DNA of 64,000 bases from Clostridium sp. D53t1_180928_C8 (GTDB taxonomy: Bacteria; Bacillota; Clostridia; Clostridiales; Clostridiaceae), in NCBI RefSeq assembly GCF_015667795.1, contig NZ_JADPEL010000004.1, positions 1-64,000 on the forward strand. The letters are read 5' to 3'. Of the stretch, positions 25,640 through 34,921 are shown piece by piece. Position 1 is the first letter of the stretch. Each line of letters opens with the position of its first letter. The notes beneath the pieces are model-generated. The model was not told the DNA's origin, made no database searches, and worked only from the letters and a program-made list of their open reading frames with translations. Both the position numbers and the translations under genes were made by a program.

Positions 25640-26944
25640 CTAAACCATGCTTGCTATAGCATAATCTTCTACTGCCTCTTCAATCTTTACATCTACTATT
25701 TTACCAGTAATATCCGCTGACATGCAATGTACTATTACCTTTATATAATTTCTTGTATATCCCTCATAAAAATCAGGCTTATCTTTAATTTCCTTTTCTA
25801 TTAAAACATCCATTACTCTTCCAATAAACTTTTCAGTAAATGCATGCTCATTTTTATCATTTAATTCTATTAAAGCCTTACTTCTTATATCTTTTACAGT
25901 TCCATCAAGTTGATTTGGCATATCTGCAGCCTTAGTTCCCTTTCTAGGACTGTACTTAAACACGTGAGTCTTTGTTAAATGAATTCTTTTTAAGTATTCA
26001 TACGTTTCATTAAACTCTTCTTCTGTTTCACCTGGGAATCCAACAATTACATCTGTAGAAATTGATACATCTGGTAATGTTTCTCTTAACATATTAACAG
26101 ATGCTTCATACTCTTCAGCTGTATATCTTCTATTCATTCTCTTTAATGTTGCATCACATCCACTTTGAAGTGATAAATGGAAATGTGGACATAGCTTTTT
26201 AAAGCCCTTAATCTTTTCAACAACTTCTTCAGTAAAGAATGCAGGTTCAATAGATCCTATTCTAATTCTTTCTATTCCATCTATCTTTTCTATCTCTTCT
26301 ATTATATTGATTAAATTTATATTACCCTCTAAATCTAATCCATATGAAGCAGTATGTATACCTGAAAGTATAACTTCCTTAAATCCATGAGCTGCTAATT
26401 CTTTGACTTCTTCTAAAACCTTATTGGGATCTTTTGAACAAACTGATCCTCTAGCATAAGGTATTGTGCAATATGTACAAAATCTATTACATCCATCTTG
26501 AATTTTTAAAAACGCTCTAGTTTTATCTTGATAATCTTCTATTTTTAAATCTTCAAACTTTTTATTTTGAAGAACTGGTTGAACATGAACTTGCGGCTGT
26601 CCTTCATCCTTAGCTTTATTAACATAGTAAACTACATCACCTTTATTTCTTGTACCTAAAACTACATCTACTCCTGGTATTTCAGAAACTTCCTTAGGCG
26701 CCATTTGTGAATAACATCCAACTGCTGCAATTATAGCATCTGGATTAGTTCTTCTTGCTCTACTTATTATTTGTCTAGATTTTTTATCTCCCATATTTGT
26801 TACTGTGCAAGTATTTATTACATATACATCAGAAAACTCATTAAAATCAACAACTTCATATCCTTCTCTAATGAATTTTTCAGCCATCGCTTCTGATTCA
26901 TACACATTAACTCTACACCCTAATGTAGCAAATGCAACTTTCAT
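25640..26944 (-). CDS. mtaB: tRNA (N6-threonylcarbamoyladenosine(37)-C2)-methylthiotransferase
   Basis: This 434-residue radical SAM methylthiotransferase has an N-terminal UPF0004 domain with three Cys (FATLGCRVNVYESE, NTCTVTN, AAVGCYSQM), a radical SAM core with CNRFCTYC near residue 149-157, and a C-terminal TRAM domain. The short FATLGCRVN start distinguishes MtaB (formerly YqeV) from MiaB. It adds a methylthio group to t6A37, giving ms2t6A. Its start overlaps the rsmE stop. Confidence 0.95.
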   Translation of the reverse strand: MKVAFATLGCRVNVYESEAMAEKFIREGYEVVDFNEFSDVYVINTCTVTNMGDKKSRQIISRARRTNPDAIIAAVGCYSQMAPKEVSEIPGVDVVLGTRNKGDVVYYVNKAKDEGQPQVHVQPVLQNKKFEDLKIEDYQDKTRAFLKIQDGCNRFCTYCTIPYARGSVCSKDPNKVLEEVKELAAHGFKEVILSGIHTASYGLDLEGNINLINIIEEIEKIDGIERIRIGSIEPAFFTEEVVEKIKGFKKLCPHFHLSLQSGCDATLKRMNRRYTAEEYEASVNMLRETLPDVSISTDVIVGFPGETEEEFNETYEYLKRIHLTKTHVFKYSPRKGTKAADMPNQLDGTVKDIRSKALIELNDKNEHAFTEKFIGRVMDVLIEKEIKDKPDFYEGYTRNYIKVIVHCMSADITGKIVDVKIEEAVEDYAIASMV

Positions 26945-27705
26945 TAATCATTTCCTCCTAAATCACTAAGCTCATATTGTATTAAAGATGTAGCAACAAA
27001 TCCTGCTGTTTCAGTCCTTAATATTCTTTTTCCAAGAGTCACTATACGAGCCCCTTTATCTTTAAGTCTTTCAATTTCCTCTTCTTCAATTCCACCTTCA
27101 GGCCCTACAAATATACCAACACTTTTAATAGCATTAGTAGTATTATCTTTTCTTAATTCATTCATTAATGTTTTTATACCAAAATTATTTGCATTTTCAT
27201 ATGGAACTATTAATAAATCTAAAGAATTTATTCTTTCTAAAACTTCATTAAACTCTATTGGTTCTGAGACCTTTGGAATTATACTTCTCTTACTTTGCTT
27301 TGCTGCTTCCAAAGCTATTCTATTTAATCTATCTAGCTTTTTAAATTCACCCTTTAATTTAACATCAACTCTATGAGTTATTGTTGGAATAAACTCTGTT
27401 ATCCCAAGTTCTGTTCCTTTTTGAACTATTAAATCCATTTTTTGCGATTTTGGCAATCCTTGAAATAAATATATTTTTATATCACTTTCATTATTATTCT
27501 CAAGAGTTTCTAATATTTCAATTAAAACTTCTTGTTTTGAAACTGATATAACTTTCCCTAAATATTCAATACCTTCACAATTATTTAATGTAACTTTTTC
27601 ACCTTCTGAAATTCTAAGCACTTTATATATGTGCTTTACATCATCACCAATTATCTTAGCTACATCTCCATTAATCAATTCTTTTGGAGTAAAAAACTTA
27701 TGCAT
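26944..27705 (-). CDS. rsmE: 16S rRNA (uracil(1498)-N3)-methyltransferase
   Basis: This 253-residue SPOUT methyltransferase has an N-terminal PUA-like domain (HIYKVLRISEGEKVTLN) and the SPOUT core with the knot motifs VGIFVGPEGGIEEEEI and RILRTETAGFVATSLI. It methylates U1498 in the decoding region of 16S rRNA. It lies between prmA and mtaB, with a 1-base overlap with mtaB, and is probably co-transcribed with both. Confidence 0.96.
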   Translation of the reverse strand: MHKFFTPKELINGDVAKIIGDDVKHIYKVLRISEGEKVTLNNCEGIEYLGKVISVSKQEVLIEILETLENNNESDIKIYLFQGLPKSQKMDLIVQKGTELGITEFIPTITHRVDVKLKGEFKKLDRLNRIALEAAKQSKRSIIPKVSEPIEFNEVLERINSLDLLIVPYENANNFGIKTLMNELRKDNTTNAIKSVGIFVGPEGGIEEEEIERLKDKGARIVTLGKRILRTETAGFVATSLIQYELSDLGGND

Positions 27706-27726
27706 TCTTTCATTCTCTCCTAAAAA

Positions 27727-28668
27727 TTATTTTAATTTTGCAACTATACAGTTCCATTCACCATCTCTATTTTTCTCAACAACTTCAAAACCAGTAGCTT
27801 CAAGTTTTTCACAAACCATATCAACTCTATCATGTATTATTCCTGATGTTATGAAAGTTCCACCCTCTTTTAAAACTCTCTTAACGTCATCTGTAAGTAT
27901 ACAAATAATTTCTGCTAGTATATTAGCAACAACTATATCAGCTTTTCCATTTATAACTTCAACTAAGTTACCATGCAATATTTCTATATTATCTAGATTA
28001 TTATATCCTACATTCTCAATTGAAGATTCAACAGCAACTGGATCTAAATCTACACCTACAGCTAATTTTGCTCCTAACTTTGCTGCAGCTATAGCTAATA
28101 TACCTGAACCACATCCAACATCAAACACTGTACTATCTTCTTTAACATACCTTTCTAAAGCTTGAATACACATCCTTGTAGTTTCATGTGTACCTGTACC
28201 AAATGCCATCCCTGGATCTAAATCAACAACTAATTCTCCATTTTCAGCTTCATATTCTTCCCATATTGGCTTAACAACAATCTTCTCTCCAACCTTTGAT
28301 GGTTTATAATATTGTTTCCATGTATTAGCCCAATCCTCTTCATGCATTTTTTCATGTTCAACTTTAGCTTCTCCTAAATCAATTCCCATTTCTTTAAGCT
28401 CTACTAATCTTTCATCAACATAGGCTAATACATCCTCAATATTCTCTTCTTCTGCAAAATAAGCCTTTACAACTGCAACTTCACCTTTATGTTCTAAAAC
28501 ATTTATATCTGCAAAATCCCATGTTAATGGACCTTGTTCTCTTCCTAAAATATCCTCAGGATCCTCTATTGCAACACCTTTGCAATCTAAGCTATAAAAA
28601 ATTCCTGATATTGGTTCTAAAGCCTCGCTCTTAGTTATTACTCTTACCTCTATCCATGTTCCATCCAT
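27727..28668 (-). CDS. prmA: ribosomal protein L11 methyltransferase
   Basis: This 313-residue protein has the small N-terminal substrate-binding domain (TWIEVRVITKSEALEPISG) and a class I SAM domain with DPGMAFGTGTHETTRMC, the signature of PrmA, then VFDVGCGSGILAIAAAKLG. It trimethylates L11. It is the first gene of prmA-rsmE-mtaB; gaps within the unit are 21 bases and an overlap. Confidence 0.97.
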   Translation of the reverse strand: MDGTWIEVRVITKSEALEPISGIFYSLDCKGVAIEDPEDILGREQGPLTWDFADINVLEHKGEVAVVKAYFAEEENIEDVLAYVDERLVELKEMGIDLGEAKVEHEKMHEEDWANTWKQYYKPSKVGEKIVVKPIWEEYEAENGELVVDLDPGMAFGTGTHETTRMCIQALERYVKEDSTVFDVGCGSGILAIAAAKLGAKLAVGVDLDPVAVESSIENVGYNNLDNIEILHGNLVEVINGKADIVVANILAEIICILTDDVKRVLKEGGTFITSGIIHDRVDMVCEKLEATGFEVVEKNRDGEWNCIVAKLK

Positions 28669-28758
28669 TACTGAATCATCCTTTCACTTCTTTTTCTCTT
28701 TGACTAATACTATATTTTACACGTATGTTTACATAAAGTCTAGAATAATTTATATACA

Positions 28759-28794
28759 AAAAGGATAACTATATTTTTACATATAATTATCCTT
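28759..28794 (-). terminator. terminator of the O-antigen-ligase-like gene
   Basis: Stem AAGGATAA / TTATCCTT with an 18-base loop is followed on the minus strand by TTTTTG. Confidence 0.65.
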
Positions 28795-28804
28795 AAATAG
28801 TATT

Positions 28805-29992
28805 TTAAATTGCCATATCCTTATTATCTCTATCTTTTTTATTTTCTTCTTTTAATTTAGCTTTTTTAATCATTTTATCATTAGCCATATTATAAGTAAT
28901 GGCTCCTGTAAAAATAAATATTATACCTAACTGTGGTGCATATAAAGTACAATCCACAATTCCTTGAATAATTACCATAGCATTTATTGCTGCAATTAAA
29001 GGCAACATTTTATTATGACACTTGTATAGTCTTATCATATCTTTATAAAGATTAAATTTAAGATATAAGTATATTAAAAACCCTACAATTCCTAAACTCA
29101 CTAAGAAAGTTAACCATAAATTGTGAGGATGAATTAGAAAAGTAATTATCTTATTATGTAAACTTGGATCATTACTATAAACAAAATTAGATCCACTTTG
29201 CATCATCCCTAACATTCCCCATCCAGTTATAGGTTTCTTAAATATCATATTCATAGCCCCTATCCAGATACAATATCGTGAATTAAATGATGTTACAAAT
29301 TCACCTATAGGAGTTGTGTTAGCTATCTTATTTTGAACAGTAATAAATAATAAAGTTATTGCTGCTACCGTTATAGAAATAGCTATTAGCCCTTTTATAT
29401 CCTTTTTTTCTTTTAATATATAATATATAAATATAGCTCCTACTAAAGCAATAAATGCTCCTGTTGATTCAGTTAATAACAGCGCTACAATTATTAATAC
29501 AATTGAAAGATTATATATTATATCATCCTTTTTCCCTTTCTCTGTACACTTTAAATAAAAAATCATTAATATTATATTTCCAAACCATGCTCCTGCCATA
29601 TTAGGATTCCCAAAAGAACTAAAAACCCTATGCTCAGGCATTCCCACTAAAATAAATATTATTTTTTCTATTACTCCTCCAATAGCTGCAATCACACTCA
29701 AATATACTATATATTTAATAACTATGTTTATTCTACTTATCTTCACAAAATAATTTTGACAAAATATACTTAAAGCAAAATATAAAAACAACCCTAAGGA
29801 AGCTAATAAAGATAATATATTTTTATTTACAATACCGCTAAATACAGAATATGCAAACAATAAAAATAAACTTATATTCCAATAATTTTTTTCTACTTTT
29901 ATTTTTTTTCTAAACAACATGCCAACTGCATATACAGCTGGAATAATAGCTGTAAAAGGCGAAAAAATAATCATAATAATAAAATATATCAT
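28805..29992 (-). CDS. O-antigen ligase-like (Wzy_C) polytopic membrane protein
   Basis: This 395-residue protein is hydrophobic throughout, with roughly ten membrane helices. It contains the Wzy_C/WaaL features FGNPNMAGAWFGN (Gly-Asn-Pro-Asn box), a soluble loop near residue 230-295 with NSRYCIWIGAMNMIFKKPITGWG, and FLIHPHNLWLTFLVSLG with the conserved His. Members join or polymerise surface glycans. It is monocistronic, with no other glycan genes next to it, so its substrate cannot be told. It ends in a charged tail (KLKEENKKDRDNKD). Confidence 0.85.
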   Translation of the reverse strand: MIYFIIMIIFSPFTAIIPAVYAVGMLFRKKIKVEKNYWNISLFLLFAYSVFSGIVNKNILSLLASLGLFLYFALSIFCQNYFVKISRINIVIKYIVYLSVIAAIGGVIEKIIFILVGMPEHRVFSSFGNPNMAGAWFGNIILMIFYLKCTEKGKKDDIIYNLSIVLIIVALLLTESTGAFIALVGAIFIYYILKEKKDIKGLIAISITVAAITLLFITVQNKIANTTPIGEFVTSFNSRYCIWIGAMNMIFKKPITGWGMLGMMQSGSNFVYSNDPSLHNKIITFLIHPHNLWLTFLVSLGIVGFLIYLYLKFNLYKDMIRLYKCHNKMLPLIAAINAMVIIQGIVDCTLYAPQLGIIFIFTGAITYNMANDKMIKKAKLKEENKKDRDNKDMAI

Positions 29993-30288
29993 AATTTACC
30001 ACCAACATTTAGTATTTACACCTTAAGATGTAACTGCCTTAGTATACACACAACAAAAACTTTATTCAAAAAATTTAACTATCTTTTTATTAAATTTGAC
30101 ATAAATATTTTAATATATACTTAGTATCCCCAATAAATATTTTTATTTTTCTAATAACAGCACGTTTACATTTTTATATTTAATAATAATATTGTTATAA
30201 ATTATATATATTTCTAGCTTTTCTTTTTACTTCATATTAGTTTGGTTATTTTTATATTTAAAGGGATTTTTATCAATATATAAAGCAA
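29993..30288. other. intergenic stretch, no gene seen
   Basis: This is about 300 very AT-rich bases between two minus-strand genes. I see no open frame with a ribosome site and no RNA motif. It should contain the promoter of the O-antigen-ligase-like gene, but no clear minus-strand -35/-10 pair stands out. Confidence 0.5.
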
Positions 30289-30311
30289 AAAGATTGCAAT
30301 TTGCAACCTTT
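30289..30311 (-). terminator. terminator of trmB
   Basis: AAAGATTGCAA / TTGCAACCTTT is a stem with one mismatch, located immediately after trmB and preceded on the plus strand by an A-run. Confidence 0.65.
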
Positions 30312-30318
30312 CTTACTT

Positions 30319-30975
30319 TTAATTATATGTAGCGATTAAAAACTTAGTTTTTATTCCTTGTGCAGTAAACATATCTTCATGTTCAGTTGTAACATTACCT
30401 TCAAATCCGCTATTATGTAAGTCATATGTAATATACTTTATCTCTAAATTACTTTCCTTAAAATACTCTAAAGATTCTTCAAATAATTCATCATCATCTG
30501 TTTTAAACCATATCTCTGCACCTTTATCTAAGAACTTCTTATATTTTTCAAGCTGTCTTGTATGAGTTAGTCTTCTTTTCTTATGACGTTCTTTAGGCCA
30601 TGGATTACAGAAATTTATATATATTCTTTTTATAACATCATTCTCATCTAACATATCATCTATTAATAATATTTCTTGAGACATAAGAGCAACATTATCT
30701 ATTTCATGATTTACTTTTTTATAAGCTTCTTCAATATTTCTTTTAGCTAAGACTAAAACCTCATCTTTTATATCTACAGTTATATAGTTTATTCCAGGAT
30801 TCTCTGAGCCATGAACAGCCATAAATGTTCCTTTTCCACATCCTAATTCCATATATATAGGTTTATCATTACAAAAAAACTCTTTCCATTTACCTTTGTA
30901 TTCACTTGGTTTTTGCACAAAAAACTTGCAACTTTCTAACTCAGGTCTTGCCCAAGGCTTTCTTCTCATTCTCAT
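30319..30975 (-). CDS. trmB: tRNA (guanine(46)-N7)-methyltransferase
   Basis: This 218-residue protein has the SAM-binding [14 protein letters not shown] at about residue 43-56. It also has the TrmB signatures [21 protein letters not shown] (the catalytic/substrate Asp is replaced by Asn in the N-F-C-N-P-W version common in clostridia) and [11 protein letters not shown]. It makes m7G46 in the tRNA variable loop. It is a single gene with its own terminator. Confidence 0.95.
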   Translation of the reverse strand: MRMRRKPWARPELESCKFFVQKPSEYKGKWKEFFCNDKPIYMELGCGKGTFMAVHGSENPGINYITVDIKDEVLVLAKRNIEEAYKKVNHEIDNVALMSQEILLIDDMLDENDVIKRIYINFCNPWPKERHKKRRLTHTRQLEKYKKFLDKGAEIWFKTDDDELFEESLEYFKESNLEIKYITYDLHNSGFEGNVTTEHEDMFTAQGIKTKFLIATYN

Positions 30976-31086
30976 AACTTTCGTTCACTCCAAATCATTT
31001 CTTTAAGTTCATAGATTAATTATACAGATTATTTCTTTTATTTCAACTATATATGACTCTTTGTAATAACTTTATATAATAATAAA

Positions 31087-31130
31087 TCCACAATATATCT
31101 TCTTTAATTCTAAAGATAGTATATTGTGGA
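31087..31130. terminator. long hairpin after the sulfite/nitrite reductase gene
   Basis: TCCACAATATA / TATATTGTGGA plus an inner TCTT / AAGA makes a long stem with small bulges. T-runs are weak on the minus strand. A probable terminator for the upstream minus-strand gene. Confidence 0.5.
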
Positions 31131-31155
31131 TAATTTTAATTAATATTATTATTTA

Positions 31156-32706
31156 CTAACAATTATATTTTTCTACTAATGCTTTAAACTCATTTTCATT
31201 AGTCTTTATATATTCTATAAATGGCTTATTAGCATCATTTAAATTTTTAGCTAATTCACAAATGAACATAGGAATATCTTTTCTTGCAATATCCCCAAAG
31301 CATTTTCCTAATCTCGCTTCTCCTTCTACAAAGCTTCCATCAACATGAACTTCATATGCTTCTTGTATTACATCATTGATTCTCTTTTTCTTTCCTGTAA
31401 ATCCTATTTCAGCAATTTCATGAACTCCACAAGAATTCCCACATCCTGAGAAATATAATCTAGGTAATAAATCAATATTTGAAATATTTTTCTTAACATG
31501 ATTTAAAGTTTCTCTTAAAACTTCTTGACTTTCACATATACCCATTTGACATGTTGGTACACCTATACAAGATACACTATAATCAAATGAAGTTGATCCT
31601 CCCATATTATTTGTAACTTCTAAAAGTTCTTCTGCCTCTTTTCCATTTAAGTTTCTAAAATACACCCCTTCAGTCATTGATAATCTTATTTCTGGATCAT
31701 CAAATTTTTCTAATGTATCTATTATAGCTTTTAAATCACTTAGCTTTATTTGTCCTCCTACTGGATGTAAATAAACACTATATAACCCTGCTTGTTTTTG
31801 TTCTACTAGTCTAGAATTAGTTATACTTGTTTCTATACCTGTTTTATCATATTTTTTAGCTTCTACTGATAATTTATAGTTTTCCTCTTTTTTAACTTCA
31901 TCAACATACTTCTTGTATTCAGCTATAAAGCCTTCTTCACCTAACTTATCTACCATGTATCTTACACGAGCTTTCGCCTTATTTTCATAATTTCCCTCAG
32001 CCTTAAATAATCTAACCATAGCTTCAACATAATTTAATACTTCACTAGGTTCTATAAGTTCTGGATATATTAATGCTAATTTAGGATTTCTTCCTAAACC
32101 ACCACCTAAATACACTCTAAAATAGTCTTTTCCATCTTTATTAACAGCTAAAAACCCTAAATCTTGAATTGTACAATGTGCTGTATCACTTGAAGCATTA
32201 GAGAAAGATACTTTTAACTTTCTTGGTAGCTTATAAGTAGTTATTCTTTCCATGAAATACTCACCAGTAGCTAGTGCATATGGTGTTGCATCAAAAGCCT
32301 CTTCTTTGTCCACACCTGATAATGGAGATAAAGCAACATTTCTTGGGAAATTTCCACCAGCTCCTCTTGTATATATATCCTTATCTAAAGCTTCTTTCAT
32401 TAAATCACATACTTCATCTATTGATAATCCATGATATTGTATTGCTTGACGTGTAGTAAAATGTAAGCCACCTAACTTATATTTTTCTGCCCAATCATAT
32501 ATTAACTTTAATTGTGGCATAGTTATTATCCCTGAAGGCATTCTAAGTCTTAACATAAACTCTTTACCTCCACGATGAGCATATGCCCCCATTCCTCCTG
32601 ATGCATGTTTAAAGTTCATAACAGACATTTCTCCATTAACAAACTTATGTCCAACTTTTCTAAACTCTTCTATCTCTGGTAAAAGTACTTCTTTTAAATT
32701 TTTCAT
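31156..32706 (-). CDS. siroheme nitrite/sulfite reductase
   Basis: This 516-residue protein has two ferredoxin-like half domains (about 25-105 and 300-370) and two siroheme/4Fe-4S domains. The cluster ligands match the family spacing: C380-x5-C386 and C422-x3-C426 (VSCIGVPTCQMG; FSGCGNSCGVHEI). THFTTRQ-type anion-binding residues appear as LHFTTRQAIQYHG. Such enzymes do six-electron reduction of sulfite or nitrite with ferredoxin. Assimilatory sulfite versus nitrite use cannot be told from the sequence, and no electron-transfer or siroheme gene is adjacent. Confidence 0.9.
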   Translation of the reverse strand: MKNLKEVLLPEIEEFRKVGHKFVNGEMSVMNFKHASGGMGAYAHRGGKEFMLRLRMPSGIITMPQLKLIYDWAEKYKLGGLHFTTRQAIQYHGLSIDEVCDLMKEALDKDIYTRGAGGNFPRNVALSPLSGVDKEEAFDATPYALATGEYFMERITTYKLPRKLKVSFSNASSDTAHCTIQDLGFLAVNKDGKDYFRVYLGGGLGRNPKLALIYPELIEPSEVLNYVEAMVRLFKAEGNYENKAKARVRYMVDKLGEEGFIAEYKKYVDEVKKEENYKLSVEAKKYDKTGIETSITNSRLVEQKQAGLYSVYLHPVGGQIKLSDLKAIIDTLEKFDDPEIRLSMTEGVYFRNLNGKEAEELLEVTNNMGGSTSFDYSVSCIGVPTCQMGICESQEVLRETLNHVKKNISNIDLLPRLYFSGCGNSCGVHEIAEIGFTGKKKRINDVIQEAYEVHVDGSFVEGEARLGKCFGDIARKDIPMFICELAKNLNDANKPFIEYIKTNENEFKALVEKYNC

Positions 32707-32943
32707 CTTATCACCTCATATTATTGCTACTATTTTTAATATTCCTACTTAGGATAACAAATATTCACCTCTCTATTATATATATAATCTCATTTCTTTT
32801 CTATTATCTAGTTATTTAAATATTTAATTATAACCATCAACTTTTTAAATGTTTACCAATTTTTTAAATTTATATCAATTGATTTTTATCATTTTTTTCT
32901 ATAAAATAGACATAAATATACAAATAAATAAAGGAGTGATTAT

Positions 32944-33621
32944 ATGGTTCCAGTAAAAAACAAACCACCTTTAGACTCTGAAATATCTGTTAAAGAAAAA
33001 TTTAAATCTTTATCAGCTAAAAAGAAATTTGAATTCATATATGATTATTACAAACTTCCCATAATAACAACTCTACTAGCTATAATAATTATAGGATATA
33101 TATCATACTCAATTGTAACTAAGCAAGATACTTATTGTAATATTACATATTATGGTTCAACCGTTAATTTAGATAGTTTTAATGGAATTAAAGATAAATT
33201 AAACGAAACCATTTTAGGAGATAATAAAAAATCTGCTATTTTTACAGATACATTATTATTAAATTTAAATTCTAAGCACGGAGATGATCCTACAACAACT
33301 CAAGCATTCGCAGTTAAATTAGCTGCTAGTGAAATCGATATCCTTTTGACAGAAAAAAACAACTTTGAATATTTTGCCAATAACAATATGTTACTTGATT
33401 TAAATTCATTAGAAGGATTTGATGCATTAAATATATCTAATGATAATTTAGTAACAGCAAAAGATGAATCGGGAAATGATAAAATCTACGGAATTAAAGT
33501 AGACAACTTAAACTTATTAAAGGATGCTGGGTTTAACAACGAAAATACTGTCCTATGTATAGCTATAAGTTCAACTAGAAATGAAGAAACTATTAAAGTA
33601 TTAAGTCAATTTATAAATTAA
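32944..33621 (+). CDS. membrane-anchored protein of unknown function
   Basis: This 225-residue protein has a cytoplasmic N-terminal ~38 residues with many Lys, one membrane helix (IITTLLAIIIIGYISYSIV, about 41-59) and an extracytoplasmic domain. The segment EIDILLTEKNNFEYFANNNMLLDL and the later LVTAKDESGNDKIYGIKV resemble pieces of solute-binding-protein lobes, as in some clostridial hypothetical proteins. I do not recognise a named family. Start after AAAGGAGTG. It is divergent from the reductase gene and shares a terminator with dnaJ. Confidence 0.75.
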   Translation: MVPVKNKPPLDSEISVKEKFKSLSAKKKFEFIYDYYKLPIITTLLAIIIIGYISYSIVTKQDTYCNITYYGSTVNLDSFNGIKDKLNETILGDNKKSAIFTDTLLLNLNSKHGDDPTTTQAFAVKLAASEIDILLTEKNNFEYFANNNMLLDLNSLEGFDALNISNDNLVTAKDESGNDKIYGIKVDNLNLLKDAGFNNENTVLCIAISSTRNEETIKVLSQFIN

Positions 33622-33654
33622 AAAAAAGATGTTGCAATTGCAACATCTTTTTAT
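33621..33654. terminator. shared terminator with dnaJ
   Basis: The 30-base perfect palindrome AAAAAGATGTTGCAA / TTGCAACATCTTTTT lies between two convergent genes and works in both directions. Confidence 0.88.
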
Positions 33655-34787
33655 TTCTTATTAAACAAATCCTTTAAACCTTTTTTATGGGTAACTTCTC
33701 CGTCAACACTTTCTCCACAAGCTTCCATAAATGCTTCTAAGGCTTCTCTTTGTTTAGAATTTAAACTCTTAGGAATATCAACTATTACTTTTACATATTG
33801 ATCTCCTCTTGCATTTGAGTGAACCTTAGGTACACCCTTGCCTTTTAATCTAAACATAGTTCCAGATTGAGTTCCTGCCGGAATATTATACTTAACATCT
33901 CCATCTACTGTTGGAACTGTTATTTCAACCCCTAAAGTTGCTCTTCCCATTGATATATGAGTTTCTATATAGATATCAGTTCCTCTTCTATCAAACTGTT
34001 TAGACTTAGCCACATTTATTCTAATATATAAATCTCCTGGAGGTCCATCATTAGATCCATGTTCACCTTGCCCTCTTAGCGGCATTACATTTCCTGTATC
34101 AACACCTGCAGGTACATTTATCTTAATTTTTCTAGTTTTTCTTACCTTACCTCTACCACTACAGCTTGAACATGGAGTTTCAACTATTGTTCCCTTACCT
34201 CCACATCTATCACATGTAGAAGTGCTTACAAAACTTCCAAGAGGTGTTTGTCTTTGAACTCTAACTTGCCCACTTCCATTACATGTTGGACAAGTCTTTG
34301 GAGATGTTCCTGCTTCTGCACCAGTACCTCTACAAGACTCACAATTCTCATTTCTGTTTATAGTAATTTCTTTTTCTACACCAAATATAGCTTCTTCAAA
34401 AGTTAAATTTAAAGTATATTCTATATCAGCACCTTTAACTGGGCCATTTCTTCTTCTTGAAGAACCGCTTCCCCCACCAAAGAAACTTTCAAATATATCT
34501 CCAAATCCTCCCATATCTGAGAAGTCAAAGCCACCAAATCCACCTGCTCCAAATCCACTTCCATCAAAGTCAGCAGTACCAAATTGATCATATCTAGCTT
34601 TCTTCTCTGGGTCAGAAAGTACTTGATATGCTTCATTTATATCTTTAAACTTTTCTTCTGCTTCCTTATTACCTTGATTCTTATCAGGATGGTATTTAAT
34701 AGCTAGCTTTCTAAAGGCTTTTTTTATTTCATCATCACTTGCACCTTTTTCAAGTCCAAGCACAGCATAATAGTCTTTATTTGCCAT
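33651..34787 (-). CDS. dnaJ: molecular chaperone DnaJ
   Basis: This 378-residue protein has all type I DnaJ parts: a J domain with the HPD tripeptide (KYHPDKNQG, about 32), a Gly/Phe-rich linker ([18 protein letters not shown]), four CxxCxGxG zinc-finger repeats (about 145-210, e.g. CESCRGTG and CPTCNGSG) and the C-terminal client-binding domains. It stimulates DnaK's ATPase and delivers substrates. Last gene of hrcA-grpE-dnaK-dnaJ, separated from dnaK by a hairpin that may lower its expression. Confidence 0.98.
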   Translation of the reverse strand: MANKDYYAVLGLEKGASDDEIKKAFRKLAIKYHPDKNQGNKEAEEKFKDINEAYQVLSDPEKKARYDQFGTADFDGSGFGAGGFGGFDFSDMGGFGDIFESFFGGGSGSSRRRNGPVKGADIEYTLNLTFEEAIFGVEKEITINRNENCESCRGTGAEAGTSPKTCPTCNGSGQVRVQRQTPLGSFVSTSTCDRCGGKGTIVETPCSSCSGRGKVRKTRKIKINVPAGVDTGNVMPLRGQGEHGSNDGPPGDLYIRINVAKSKQFDRRGTDIYIETHISMGRATLGVEITVPTVDGDVKYNIPAGTQSGTMFRLKGKGVPKVHSNARGDQYVKVIVDIPKSLNSKQREALEAFMEACGESVDGEVTHKKGLKDLFNKK

Positions 34788-34865
34788 CTATATACTCACC
34801 ACCTATTTATATTCGCCTAATTTATATTAACACTTATAAAAATATTCGTAAATACCTAAACTTTC

Positions 34866-34893
34866 AAAAAGGGAAGACGACTTTTGTCTTCCC
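34866..34893 (-). terminator. hairpin between dnaK and dnaJ
   Basis: Stem GGGAAGAC / GTCTTCCC with a 7-base loop is followed by TTTTTG on the minus strand. It probably ends part of the heat-shock transcripts before dnaJ. Confidence 0.75.
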
Positions 34894-34894
34894 T

Positions 34895-34921
34895 ATTTAT
34901 ATTATTTATATTATTTATATT
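34895..34921. repeat. three tandem copies of a 9-base unit
   Basis: ATTTATATT is repeated exactly three times in the gap after dnaK, running into its stop codon. A simple short tandem repeat with no evident function. Confidence 0.8.

Noticed and set aside
28805-29992. Possible glycan-biosynthesis island around the O-antigen-ligase-like gene
   Set aside because: The neighbours are prmA and trmB; no glycosyltransferase or export gene is nearby, so it is treated as a lone gene.
29993-30318. A TTGACA in the gap between the O-antigen-ligase-like gene and trmB on the plus strand
   Set aside because: Spacing to a TATACT-like box is too short (14 bases) and no plus-strand gene follows; it is probably chance in AT-rich DNA.
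34421-34636. Alternative minus-strand frame inside dnaJ
   Set aside because: It lies out of frame within an intact dnaJ Gly/Phe region; an ordinary shadow frame.
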